Program-made: the position numbers and the translations under genes
The notes under the pieces: model-generated
Databases searched by the model: none
What the model was told of the DNA's origin: nothing
What the model saw: the letters and a program-made list of their open reading frames with translations, nothing else
Part shown: piece after piece, positions 33,495-43,269 of the stretch
How the letters are laid out: each line of letters opens with the position of its first letter
How positions within the stretch are numbered: the stretch's first letter is position 1
Assembly: GCA_037355855.1 (NCBI GenBank)
Contig: CM074764.1
Location: 4,154,001 to 4,218,000 of the forward strand
Length of the DNA stretch: 64,000 nt
From: Pseudo-nitzschia pungens
Taxonomy: Eukaryota; Bacillariophyta; Bacillariophyceae; Bacillariales; Bacillariaceae
Reading direction: 5' to 3'

Positions 33495-36400
33495 TCAACC
33501 CTGAGGTCCAGTAAGCCAGGCTCTGAGAAGAGCAGCCTCTTGTTGGTATGGCTGCACTGGTGGGTCAGGCGCTGCATACTGCTTCCTTGCAAGGTGGATG
33601 GTTGCAAGCCACTGCCGCTTGGCAGTCAGGGTGTAACCTTGTAGGACGTGGAAAGGGGTTTGTAACAGGGAGTGTGACTGGGGAAGTGCACCAGCTGCGC
33701 CAATGGCCAATTCAGAGGAGATGGAAGCATCAAGAGATTGGTGTTGTTCAGCATCAAGGGTACCCCCAGGACCATGGAGTCGTTCATTCCTATAGGTCCA
33801 AAGATCCCAGGAGGTAAGAAAGAACTGATGGATGATAACTGTAGCCCAACGTTTGGGAGAGCGCTTGCTTCCAATGTGGGAGTAGTAGTCAGCCTGGATT
33901 TGGTACCAGCGAGGAGACCACCTACCCAGAAGCCAGTTGTGCCAGCCAATAGTCCTCTGTGCTCTGACAGCAGAGGCAATTGCAAGTGAGTAAGATGATG
34001 GATAAATGTTCTGGCCCTTCCGCACTCTGGTGAGAAGATCCACAATGGCAGCAACCAATGATGGATCAGTTTGTTCAACTTCAAGCCGCTTCTGCAGTAG
34101 TCCCTTGAAAGCTGACACACTGTGCTGTACTGCCCCAGTGTCCTTGCAGGAGAGCACATGAGAAACCTTCTCGTTGTCTGCATCACACAATGGGCACCTG
34201 GAGTGATCCTGATACTGGTAGTGAAGTAGTTGGTTGCCAACACCAATACTGCCAGAAGCAAATTTGACAAACCACCTTTGCATGCCAGGAGGTAAACGCT
34301 TGAAGGCATTCAGATGGGCACACCAATGGATGGAACTCAAAACAGGTTGTGGAATGGGAATGTCATGGTGGGTCTGCCAATATTGAAGAAGAGGAGGACC
34401 AGAAATGGCAACATGCAAAGCATTTTGATCAAACCTTGAGCACTTGCTTCCATTGAGAGAAAAGGCCCAGGGCTCAAACACAAGTCTGGGATAGTGATGG
34501 GCAGAAGCTCTATGGACAGAAAGAAATGCCTTTGCCATGCTGTCAACCTGATGATTGCGAAGGGCCCACCAATCAAGAAAGAATCCAGCTTGATGGCCCT
34601 GAACCCACTGAAAGTGCACGGAGATTGGCAGGGCAGAAATCATGTTTCTGATGACATAAACATAATCAAAAGACTTCTGGGAAATAACCAAAGGCCATGA
34701 TCCCTGAGCCTGTTTGAGAGCTGTGTCACCATCCAGAGCAATAGTGATAGAGCCAGAAGCAATATCAAAAAGACTCACCAGAGCAGTGCAACAGGTGAGA
34801 ACCCCAATGATTCCTGCCAGTTCACTCCTGTAGGAAGATTGATCCTCAGGGGATCCACTGACAAAATTACAGCCAGTGAGGAACAATGAGGCAGTCTTGG
34901 TGGAGGTATTGGGGGACAAAATGAAAGCAGAAGTTCCTCTGAGAAGTTCCGGATCAAATGACCCATCACATACAGCACTGGCAGTACCACTCTCAATAGC
35001 ATCAACAAGGTGCTGACAGCCAGCCTGTGGTAGGGAATATTTGTGGAGAAGTACTCTTGGAGACGCACAGAGTGCATCAAAGGCATCTACTGGGGAGTCG
35101 GGAAGAGAATCAAATGGATTGTACTCCAGAGGATCCATGTCAGGAGGTTCAGAAACAAAGGCTGAGGACCCAACAACGCGTACAACTTGTCCACAAATAA
35201 CAGGGCAGACAAGCACATCAGCACAGGCTGGTTTGTCAGAAATGAGTTCAGAAGTGACCCTGTATCTGCCCCTGCCCTGGGAGGTGCTCACAATCCAGCC
35301 AGTAGAAGTTTTGAAGAATATTCTGTTGGTGGATGGAGACAAAAACCAAGGCCAAAGAGAAGCTGTCTGGGGAGAGAGCCAATGCCCAAGTTGAAAAGAA
35401 GGAGCCAGTGCCCTGGCTGCAGGGGGTGGACAGGGGGGAAGAAAACAGGTCTGAAGAGCCTTAGTCCATAAGCGCTGTGCTGCTGGAGGCCAGGATGGAG
35501 GACATCTAGGCCAGTCAAGATGATCCCTCAAGTGATTGGAGGATGTCAGCTGGAAGGCCAGGGGTGAGAGTCTTTTCCCATCTGGAGTACAAATGTCAGC
35601 AAGGGAAATAGCCTTGAGGGACATGCGCATGTGATTCAAGAGGGACAAGTCAGCACCTCTGAAGCCAGAGTTGACAAAGGCTTGCATGAGATAACAGTCA
35701 TTGGAACGTAACAGTGGTAGGTCTGGGAAGTCTTCAAACAAGCTCACAGGGTGAACAGAGAAAAACTTCCACACATGTTTGTACCAGCAGGGAGTGACGT
35801 ATGAAGCAAAGGGATGATAGGGTGTGACACCAAGATGGAGAGGAAGTCCAAGTTCGAGCCTGAGAGACTCAGCAGTGAGCCTGAGAATCCTACCAGTTTG
35901 TGAGGACCTGACAGATTCCTGAAAGAGGGTGGCAATATGACTGAACTCTTGGAGGAGGTATGGATGGATGAAACCAAAGCCTTGATAGAGGGAAGGACCA
36001 TAGAACACATGTCTGGGAAATGTCCGTGACATCCCTGCTTTATTCAGCACTGGAACAAGAGCTGGGTGAATTATCTTAGTCCAAGTGGCCTCATCAAGTT
36101 GCGTGACAGGCATGGGGTATTCAACAGACTTCATGAACGAATACTTGAAGGTGTAGAGGGATGCTCTCCTCTCACACTTGGAAGCCCTGAGCTGAGAGCC
36201 AAAAGACTGAGACTGGGACTTCATGTGAGCAATCTGTGCTTCCTCATTGCCATCCATGGAGATAAAAACCCCAAGGGTCTTGTCAGCATGATCAACTTCA
36301 AAACGATCCAGGGTAGCTCGATTGCCATTCTTGTCAGCAACAGAGAAGTCACCGGGCATGTCAGCAATGGAGCGATAGTCCCAACCGGATCCATTCCATT

Positions 36401-39338
36401 TGAAATCAATCAAATAACAGAAGGATTTGGCAGGTTCAATCGCACCACCAGTGGCAATAATCCCTCCAGCCCATCGGTCAAGAGCTGCCTGAAAATCAAC
36501 AGCCAATTCCTCACCAGATGTTGAGGAATCAGAGCCAGCACAAAACAAATCTGTGTCATCCACAAAGGCAAAACCCACCAGAGAAACCAGTTGCAGTGAC
36601 AAAGAAGTGATAAGATGGACACCATGCCCAGCCTGTTGCATCATTCGGAAGACAATTGTTGACACCAAGGCCCAAAGAGTTGGACCAATACCATTGCCTT
36701 GGCCACAACCACTGAGAGGAACAGGTTCATCACCATACACAGGGCCTGACCGACCAAAACCAGTTTTGATGTGGTGCTTGGCAAGTTGCAAAGTAGACAA
36801 AAGAACCTCACACACATGTGCAGGAACCCCAAAGCTCTGGAGAGTGAGACCTGCAATGGGATGAGAGATTCTATCATAACAGCCCTTGGCATCATTCATA
36901 GCAACAGCACCGGATCTGCGCTTCTGCCGCAACACATCACAGATGAGCTTCTTGTTCAGGCAGGTGTTGATGGCCTTGTGGTGTTTCCTGCTTCCATGTT
37001 GATCAACAGCCACGGCATTGGCACATTCAGCATGGGCAAGAATGCGTCTGCCAATCATCTTGTTGTTGATTTGGAACTCAGGAGACATCAGCTGAATAAG
37101 CCTCATCTTATCCACTCTATATTCACCAGGTTTCTTGAAGATCTCAACATCAGTGATGACCTGCCAAGCAGAAGGAGAGAAGCCAACAATCAAAGGGACG
37201 GATCTCAGGAGAGTGTCAAACTTGTTCAGCTGGGGATCCATGGCAAATGCCTTGTGGTGGGCAAAACTCAAACAAGAAGGTTCACTTGCTGTGCGTTCCC
37301 TCTGGCGTTTCCAGGCAGCAGCATTGTCAGCTGGGCACACTGAATAGTCAAAGGGGGGCAAACTCAGTATAGAGTCAGGGACTTTGAGACAGGAAAGAAA
37401 TTCAGAAAGGTATTTGTCAGTGGCAGGAGGAGGATTATATGTGCCATCAAGAACCTGAGTAGCAGCCTGGGCAGTGCCTAGGTAGCCGAAATCTTGAATG
37501 AAGGAGGGAGTCATGGAAGGAGTGCCAAGACACTGCTGTTGACGCCGGACATTGGATTCAGCCATAGCTGGTACCATAGTAGACTGAGACTCCAAGACCT
37601 GTTCAACACCATCATGGCCAACTGCAATAGCTCGCAAGACTGCTGACTTGTTGACACGTCCCCGAATAGACCGAGCAGCAAGACCAAGCTCTCTTTGAAG
37701 ACGTTCCCTGCGCATCCTGGCACGAATCTGGGAAGCAGTCTGGTTGTGAGGCTTGCCTTCAGCAAGAAGTGCATCCACCAGGCCTTGATTGAAGGAGTCT
37801 CTCCATGAGGGGGCCAATTTCTTCACTGCCCGGTATTGCTTGTAAGCTTGTTTCAGATGGAGGAGAGCACTGGAAAGGTCACTGTGTTCTCCTTTGTAGA
37901 GAGAAAGCTTGCAGGCCAACCTTTTCAAAACAGTATGACTGGTGGACACACCCTGTCTCAACTTAACAACACGCCGCCAAAAGTCAATTGTATCACGATA
38001 GACTTGCAGCTTAGGTGACCATGGAACCAAACCAGCTCTAGTGTGGCAGAGGTTTTGTTCAACAGAGAGCCTGAGAGAGGTAGAGGTTTCATGGAGTACT
38101 TCATATGTGGTGATGAGATCAGTGCGCACAGAAATATCCCCAGACTGAAACTGAGCCAGGAGGTGCTCCAGCTTAGCTTGGAGCGAAAACACTCCAGCCT
38201 GGAGAAAGCTGTGCCTGACACGCTTGAAATACCAGTGGCGCAGATGAGGGTGGGAGGACTGGAGTTTGGAATGAGAGAAGCTCACAGGAGGTGGCAAATG
38301 TTTGCCCATGAGGCTGCAATTACAGACTTCAATCCAAAGCATTCGGTGGTCAGATTCCATACCATGGGCACCTCCAAAGGGACAATACCCAGCCCTGAGA
38401 ACATCAACATTCGCAGAGACCCAAATGGCATCAATTGGTGTTCTGGTAGTGTTTCTGTTGTGAGTGGCAGGAGGAGAAGACGTACTATGAAGTGTAAGAA
38501 TGGCCTCTCTGAAACCAAGAGCCTTGAGCTCAAAAGACAAGCCATCAGTTCGAACATCAGCATTCTGGTCAATCCCAACAATGACCTGGTCACCTGCACC
38601 CAGGCAGACCTGAAGGGCAGCAGTCAAATCCCTGTGAAAAAGAATGCATGGATTGGGACTGAAAAGATTTTCAGCTGCTTGAAAGTAGCGGCACTGTTGA
38701 TTCCAGACTGAGCCAAGATCCCTATCATTTTCAACTGGGCAGTAAGCAGAAAACATAGTGACATTGTAGCCATCCCTGCCTTGAAACTTGACAAAGGACC
38801 ATCTTCCAAGACCAGAAGGATCAGCCCCATGGGCAATCTTGTGGGAACTGAACAGTTGATCAATGGAAAACCCTGTGCCACCAGGCTGAAGCCATGAGCA
38901 GTCAGAAGCTTCATGCTTGTTGTTGGCAAGATAGGAAAAACTTGAGGGACAGACATTCTTCATGCGCCGATTGAAAAGATCACAGGGCAGGAGTTTGGAT
39001 TCATTCAAACAATGTTCAGCAAAAAGAGCCACACTGGCATTGCTCTTGACAAATTGACGGGCGTTGTGCTTGGACATGGACATAAAGGCAGCTCTACGCT
39101 GGGGTCCAATGTTTTGGAAGGTGATGATGGTGGAATTAGATGATGGAGCTTGAGGAGGAAAGGAATGACCAAAACTGTCAGAATCCTTAGCAGCAAGAGA
39201 GTCTCCATGAAGAGTTAATTGGACAAAATGAGAGACAGGGGAAGAGGCGGAGGGGGAAAAGGGAGAAACAGGAGAAGCATTGATGGGATTTGGATTGGAA
39301 GGCATCCCATCACACCTCATACCAGAAGAGCTAACCAT
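33495..39338 (-). CDS. LINE B ORF2: endonuclease, reverse transcriptase, RNase H, CCHC
   Basis: About 1947 aa from ATG 39338, which overlaps the ORF1 stop by 8 bases (ATGGTTAG); the frame is open 24 codons further upstream. Domains are as in LINE D: APE-type endonuclease in the first ~330 residues, RT at about 720-1000 with FVDD, RNase H at about 1450-1610, CCHC near 1715. By eye it differs from LINE D's ORF2 at about six residues plus one extra Pro (FPPQAP). Changes fall at, for example, R for W in ARSIRGRV, C for R in HAECANA and E for K in DADNEKV. It could still supply active protein, although ORF1 of this copy is interrupted. Confidence 0.93.
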   Translation of the reverse strand: MVSSSGMRCDGMPSNPNPINASPVSPFSPSASSPVSHFVQLTLHGDSLAAKDSDSFGHSFPPQAPSSNSTIITFQNIGPQRRAAFMSMSKHNARQFVKSNASVALFAEHCLNESKLLPCDLFNRRMKNVCPSSFSYLANNKHEASDCSWLQPGGTGFSIDQLFSSHKIAHGADPSGLGRWSFVKFQGRDGYNVTMFSAYCPVENDRDLGSVWNQQCRYFQAAENLFSPNPCILFHRDLTAALQVCLGAGDQVIVGIDQNADVRTDGLSFELKALGFREAILTLHSTSSPPATHNRNTTRTPIDAIWVSANVDVLRAGYCPFGGAHGMESDHRMLWIEVCNCSLMGKHLPPPVSFSHSKLQSSHPHLRHWYFKRVRHSFLQAGVFSLQAKLEHLLAQFQSGDISVRTDLITTYEVLHETSTSLRLSVEQNLCHTRAGLVPWSPKLQVYRDTIDFWRRVVKLRQGVSTSHTVLKRLACKLSLYKGEHSDLSSALLHLKQAYKQYRAVKKLAPSWRDSFNQGLVDALLAEGKPHNQTASQIRARMRRERLQRELGLAARSIRGRVNKSAVLRAIAVGHDGVEQVLESQSTMVPAMAESNVRRQQQCLGTPSMTPSFIQDFGYLGTAQAATQVLDGTYNPPPATDKYLSEFLSCLKVPDSILSLPPFDYSVCPADNAAAWKRQRERTASEPSCLSFAHHKAFAMDPQLNKFDTLLRSVPLIVGFSPSAWQVITDVEIFKKPGEYRVDKMRLIQLMSPEFQINNKMIGRRILAHAECANAVAVDQHGSRKHHKAINTCLNKKLICDVLRQKRRSGAVAMNDAKGCYDRISHPIAGLTLQSFGVPAHVCEVLLSTLQLAKHHIKTGFGRSGPVYGDEPVPLSGCGQGNGIGPTLWALVSTIVFRMMQQAGHGVHLITSLSLQLVSLVGFAFVDDTDLFCAGSDSSTSGEELAVDFQAALDRWAGGIIATGGAIEPAKSFCYLIDFKWNGSGWDYRSIADMPGDFSVADKNGNRATLDRFEVDHADKTLGVFISMDGNEEAQIAHMKSQSQSFGSQLRASKCERRASLYTFKYSFMKSVEYPMPVTQLDEATWTKIIHPALVPVLNKAGMSRTFPRHVFYGPSLYQGFGFIHPYLLQEFSHIATLFQESVRSSQTGRILRLTAESLRLELGLPLHLGVTPYHPFASYVTPCWYKHVWKFFSVHPVSLFEDFPDLPLLRSNDCYLMQAFVNSGFRGADLSLLNHMRMSLKAISLADICTPDGKRLSPLAFQLTSSNHLRDHLDWPRCPPSWPPAAQRLWTKALQTCFLPPCPPPAARALAPSFQLGHWLSPQTASLWPWFLSPSTNRIFFKTSTGWIVSTSQGRGRYRVTSELISDKPACADVLVCPVICGQVVRVVGSSAFVSEPPDMDPLEYNPFDSLPDSPVDAFDALCASPRVLLHKYSLPQAGCQHLVDAIESGTASAVCDGSFDPELLRGTSAFILSPNTSTKTASLFLTGCNFVSGSPEDQSSYRSELAGIIGVLTCCTALVSLFDIASGSITIALDGDTALKQAQGSWPLVISQKSFDYVYVIRNMISALPISVHFQWVQGHQAGFFLDWWALRNHQVDSMAKAFLSVHRASAHHYPRLVFEPWAFSLNGSKCSRFDQNALHVAISGPPLLQYWQTHHDIPIPQPVLSSIHWCAHLNAFKRLPPGMQRWFVKFASGSIGVGNQLLHYQYQDHSRCPLCDADNEKVSHVLSCKDTGAVQHSVSAFKGLLQKRLEVEQTDPSLVAAIVDLLTRVRKGQNIYPSSYSLAIASAVRAQRTIGWHNWLLGRWSPRWYQIQADYYSHIGSKRSPKRWATVIIHQFFLTSWDLWTYRNERLHGPGGTLDAEQHQSLDASISSELAIGAAGALPQSHSLLQTPFHVLQGYTLTAKRQWLATIHLARKQYAAPDPPVQPYQQEAALLRAWLTGPQG

Positions 39339-42321
39339 GATCAGAAGGAAACTGAGTCTGTCGCACGGAAGGAAGAGTTGCCGGAGCTGATTTGGTGGAG
39401 ACATTGGCATGGCTCAAGTCACTGACACTAGCATCTTGACTGGAAGAGAATGCAATTGCAGCAACTCCAAGCCTCAATGCAGAGGCTGCATCTTCCCCAC
39501 CACCGGCAGCAGGAACTGCAGTTGAGGACTCAGGAGAGACCACGAGGAGGTCACCAGCCATGGCATTATGGGGAGGGTCAGGAACTTCAGGGGGAACTTC
39601 AGGAGAGAGACCAGGGGAGGCATCAGCCTTGGCCACATGGGTAGGATCACCGCCAGGAGGAACAGCACCTGCAGGCGCTGAGGCCTGGACAGCAGTAAGA
39701 TTGGAAGTGCCAGTCGCTAAAGTATCCATGGATTGAGAATCATCAAAGCCTCCACCACCACTGTCAGCACGGGCTTGGAGGTTAAAGTGCAAATCCAGAT
39801 CAAAAGTGAGGTCAGGGGCAAGGTCAACTGACAAGTCATCATCAACAAGTTCCCAATCTCGTGCATCCCCATCACCAAAAAAGGGAAGAGAGTTATCCTG
39901 CATTGGATCTGCAGCAGGTGCAGTTTCCACAACACAATTGACTGCATCATCCCAATGGTAAGCTTCCATTTCAGTCAAGCACTCAGAAGAGAACCATTGT
40001 CTAACACAAGAACCATACTGAGCTTCCAGAAAAATAGGCAGGAAAGACAACATGGCCATTGCTTCAGCCTTGGTAGTGATGTTGTACAAAGCAAGGATCT
40101 CGCCTCGGTATGAACTGGTATCGACAGAAAGAAAAAGAGGCCATGACCAATTGTCACGGGTTCTGATACCCAGAAGCACACTGCGCAGTGTCTTCAAACC
40201 CAGCCCTTGGCCCAAGTCAACTGGAAGATCAAGATCAACTACCCCCAGAACAGGAGCAGTTTCATGGCTCGCAATAAATTTGGCTTGGCGGTGCTTAGCC
40301 TGGCGAACAGTCTTGAGCTTGGAGGGGGGAAGAGGTCTGTCAGAAGGATTGGTAGCTGTCTCAATAAACTTGTAGAATTTACCATCAGGTAAAGAGGCAA
40401 TGTCTGAAGGTTTGCAATGGTTGAACTGGGCTTTGAGGAGCTTAACAGTTTGGGCGCACTTTGTTGCATCACATAAAACATGAGCAGCCAGAACCGGATT
40501 GGGATCAGGAGTTCTGGAGTTGTCAAGGCTGATATTCTTCCGGATAACAGCAATAGGACATGCCTGAAACCTGGGATGAGTCTGAAGCAATTCGTTGTAG
40601 TGGTCAAGATCAAAACTCTGCATGTAAGATCCAAGGAGAAAGCCACAGGTGACAATAACTGGGGCCTGTATGTGGTCATATTTCAGGTCCATGTCACGGT
40701 CTCTAAGCCTCTGGAGCAATTGTGCTGAAAAGAGTTTCTCCAGGGAAGCACTGTGTCCCAAAAAGAAGCGTAGATGAGGAGCAGTTCGACTGCGAAGCCA
40801 TAGCTGAGCAACATACAATTCCAAGGTCTTCCTGTCAGGAAGTGTCGTCCAAAACTTGGTAACAGGCTTGGCCTTGGGGTTGAGCCTGGCTCTTGAGGGA
40901 AAAACATACAACACCAGGCGCTTGTCAACAGTCCATAGAAGATCCAAAGCTTCCTTGAGAGACTTGAGCAGCTCATCATACAGTTCCCCAGGGCGTTGTG
41001 ACATCAACCTTGGAAGGGACAAAGTGACATAAGAACTATGAGAACACTTGGTGCCAGCAGTTACATCCACTGGAGCTCTAGAATCACTGGAGCAAACCCC
41101 TCGGCGTTGGAGGAAATGCCCAGCAGAAGAGGACAAGACAGTAGCATCACCACCACCAGGAAGAAAGGACACTGATTTGGAAGTGGAAGATTTGGAAGTG
41201 GAAGCAGCATCAGCCACTGGTGGCGCAGGTGTAGGAGGTCTCTTCTTGAAATGCCAGTGGGAGCCAAGCACCTGGTTAGCTGCCAACCAAACTTTTCCTT
41301 CAGTGCTGGGCAAAAGGTTCCCTTCACAGTACATGGTGTCAAAACACTCAGGTGACATCTTGGCCAAACCAATAAGACATCTCTTAAGAGCATGGCCGGA
41401 AGGTTGCTTGGTCCAGTCTTCAGAGGCTTGAAAGCAGAGAGTAGCAAGGGAAATCAGGGACTCCACAGAAGCAGTTCTCCACTCAGGGTTGTCAGGAAAA
41501 GCGTGAGCATATGCTGGAGGGATGGCAGACTGACAGACATCATGGATGGATTTCTTGTCATTCCCATCTTTCTTGCTGAAAAAATGAGTGGGGCTGGGGC
41601 ATCCAGTCCATAGCCGGGAACCTGCTGGAGTTTTACGAAGAGTTTGGATAGGGGTGGGAATGGAAGCACGACCAGTAAAAGGCCCCTTACCGTAGAAGCA
41701 CCAGAGGAAGGAATCTGAGTGAGCTTTGTTGGCAGCAGCCAGGGCTTTCTGGTGCAGGGCATGTCGCTATGCAGACGGTGTGTCAGAAAGAAATGCAAGA
41801 GTAGCTTGTTTCAGACTAGACTTGGAAGGAGAGACCTTGGAAGGAGGGTGCTTAGAGTCTGAGTGCTCAGAGCCTGGCTGGCCATCCCTAGACGTCGCAC
41901 TGTTGGACTGTCCACTGTTGGACTTCCCACTGGTGGACGTCCCACTGTTGGACTTTCCACTGTTGGACTTCCCACTATTGGACTTCCCACTGTCAGACTT
42001 CCCACTGTCGGACTGCCCACTGCCTGAATGCCCTGTGTCTGAATGCCCAGTGCCTGACTGCTCAGTGCTCATATCAACATCATCTAGTGCACCAGTAGAC
42101 ACAGCAGAAGTGAAGGACATATCATCATCAGAAGGGAGGGCATCATCAGAAGGGAGTGAATCCCTAGCTGTACGGGGAGAGGGAGGGGGAGAGGGAGTAG
42201 CCTGAAGAACGGAACCAGCAGGTGGTCGGCGGGAAGGAGTCCCCGTAAAGGCGCGTTTGTTTGAAGGAGTAGCAGCCAAGGGAGGCCTTTTTCGCCTGGA
42301 AGCTGGCGGGGGGGGAGGCAT
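39331..42321 (-). pseudogene. LINE B ORF1, one nonsense codon
   Basis: Starts at ATG 42321 (MPPPPPASRRKRP). A TAG at 41769-41767 interrupts the frame after LSDTPSA; LINE D has GAG (Glu) there, so a single G-to-T change made the stop. The frame then stays open to the normal end at 39331 (FPSDHG). The product, like D's, has a Ser/Pro-rich N-terminus with SGKSNSGKSNSG repeats followed by a long globular region without recognisable CCHC knuckles. Only a truncated ~185-residue protein or a reinitiated fragment could be made from this copy. Confidence 0.9.
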
Positions 42322-42935
42322 GGTGGGGCTAGTATCGTCTGAATAGGCGTGTTGGCTCGGGCGCTGGTAGGCTGTCAGTGTTAACCTGTATGTATATATA
42401 CAGATGGGTGTATTCTGGAAACAGGGTACAGCAGCAACAACAAGGGTAACCTTGGTCTGGACAAGGAAAAGGTCCCTGGGGATCCAAAAAATATAGTGGA
42501 GCACACCCACAAAAGTAACCGGGGAACTTGGAAATTTTTGCTAAAAAACAAGCAAAATTTGTCTCACACTTGGAGCCCAAAAACTCTGCGCGCGGAAGAG
42601 GAAGAACTCTGCAAAATGTGTAGGCTTGTACCAGAAGTGGAGCACTGAGGGCAGAGACACCAGCTGCGGTTGAGGGCAAAGGCCGGGGCAGGAGAAGCAC
42701 CGGTTGAGATCAAAGCAACAACTGAAAAGCAGGCAATTGGGTGTTGGACCAACAGCAGACACGCCTCTTGGATGTGCAAATGCCAGGTGATGACAAAGGC
42801 CGAGGCAGGAGAAGCACCGGTTGATGACAAAGGCCGGGGCAGGAGAAGCACCGGTGGAGGGCAATCAACAGCAGAAAACCTCCAGTGGAGTGCAGGAGCA
42901 ACAACTGAAACGCCGCGCTTGAATGGAGAAGTACC

Positions 42936-43269
42936 CATTCAAACAATGCTCAGCAAAAAGCGCCACACTGGCGTTGCTCTTAACAAATTGACGGGAGTTG
43001 TGCCTGGACCTGGACATAAAAGCAGCTCTACGCTGAGGCCCTATGTTTTGGAAGGTGATGATGGTGGAATTAGATGATGGAGCTCGAGGAAAAGGATGGC
43101 CAAAACTATCAGAATCCTTAGCAGCAAGAGAGTCTCCATGAAGATTTAATTGGACAAAATGAGGGACAGGGGAAGAGTCGGAGGAGGAAAAGGGAGAAAC
43201 AGTAGAAGCATTGATGGGATTTGGAGTAGAAGGCATCCCATCAAACCTCATACCAGAAGAGCTAACCAT
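42936..43269 (-). pseudogene. LINE C ORF2, 5' fragment cut by copy B
   Basis: Starts at ATG 43269, again overlapping the ORF1 stop by 8 bases, and reads as the N-terminal endonuclease segment (TIITFQNIGPQRRAAF, SNASVALFAEHCLN). After CLN the frame runs into LINE B's 5' UTR. It is the missing start of the ORF2 whose remainder lies at 27874-33194. Confidence 0.88.

Larger units (their letters stand above)
33195..42937 (-). mobile_element. LINE copy B: 5'-truncated, nested in copy C/A
   Basis: The 3' end has an (ATT)n tail at about 33195-33205. The 5' end, at about 42937, begins inside the 5' UTR at the point matching 53741 of LINE D. It lies in the same orientation as C/A. No target duplication is seen; instead about 180 bp of the host ORF2 is missing, with a 2-bp overlap (CA, 42936-42937) at the 5' junction. 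It is nearly identical to LINE D in sequence, so both are recent. ORF1 has one nonsense codon; ORF2 is open throughout. Confidence 0.88.
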
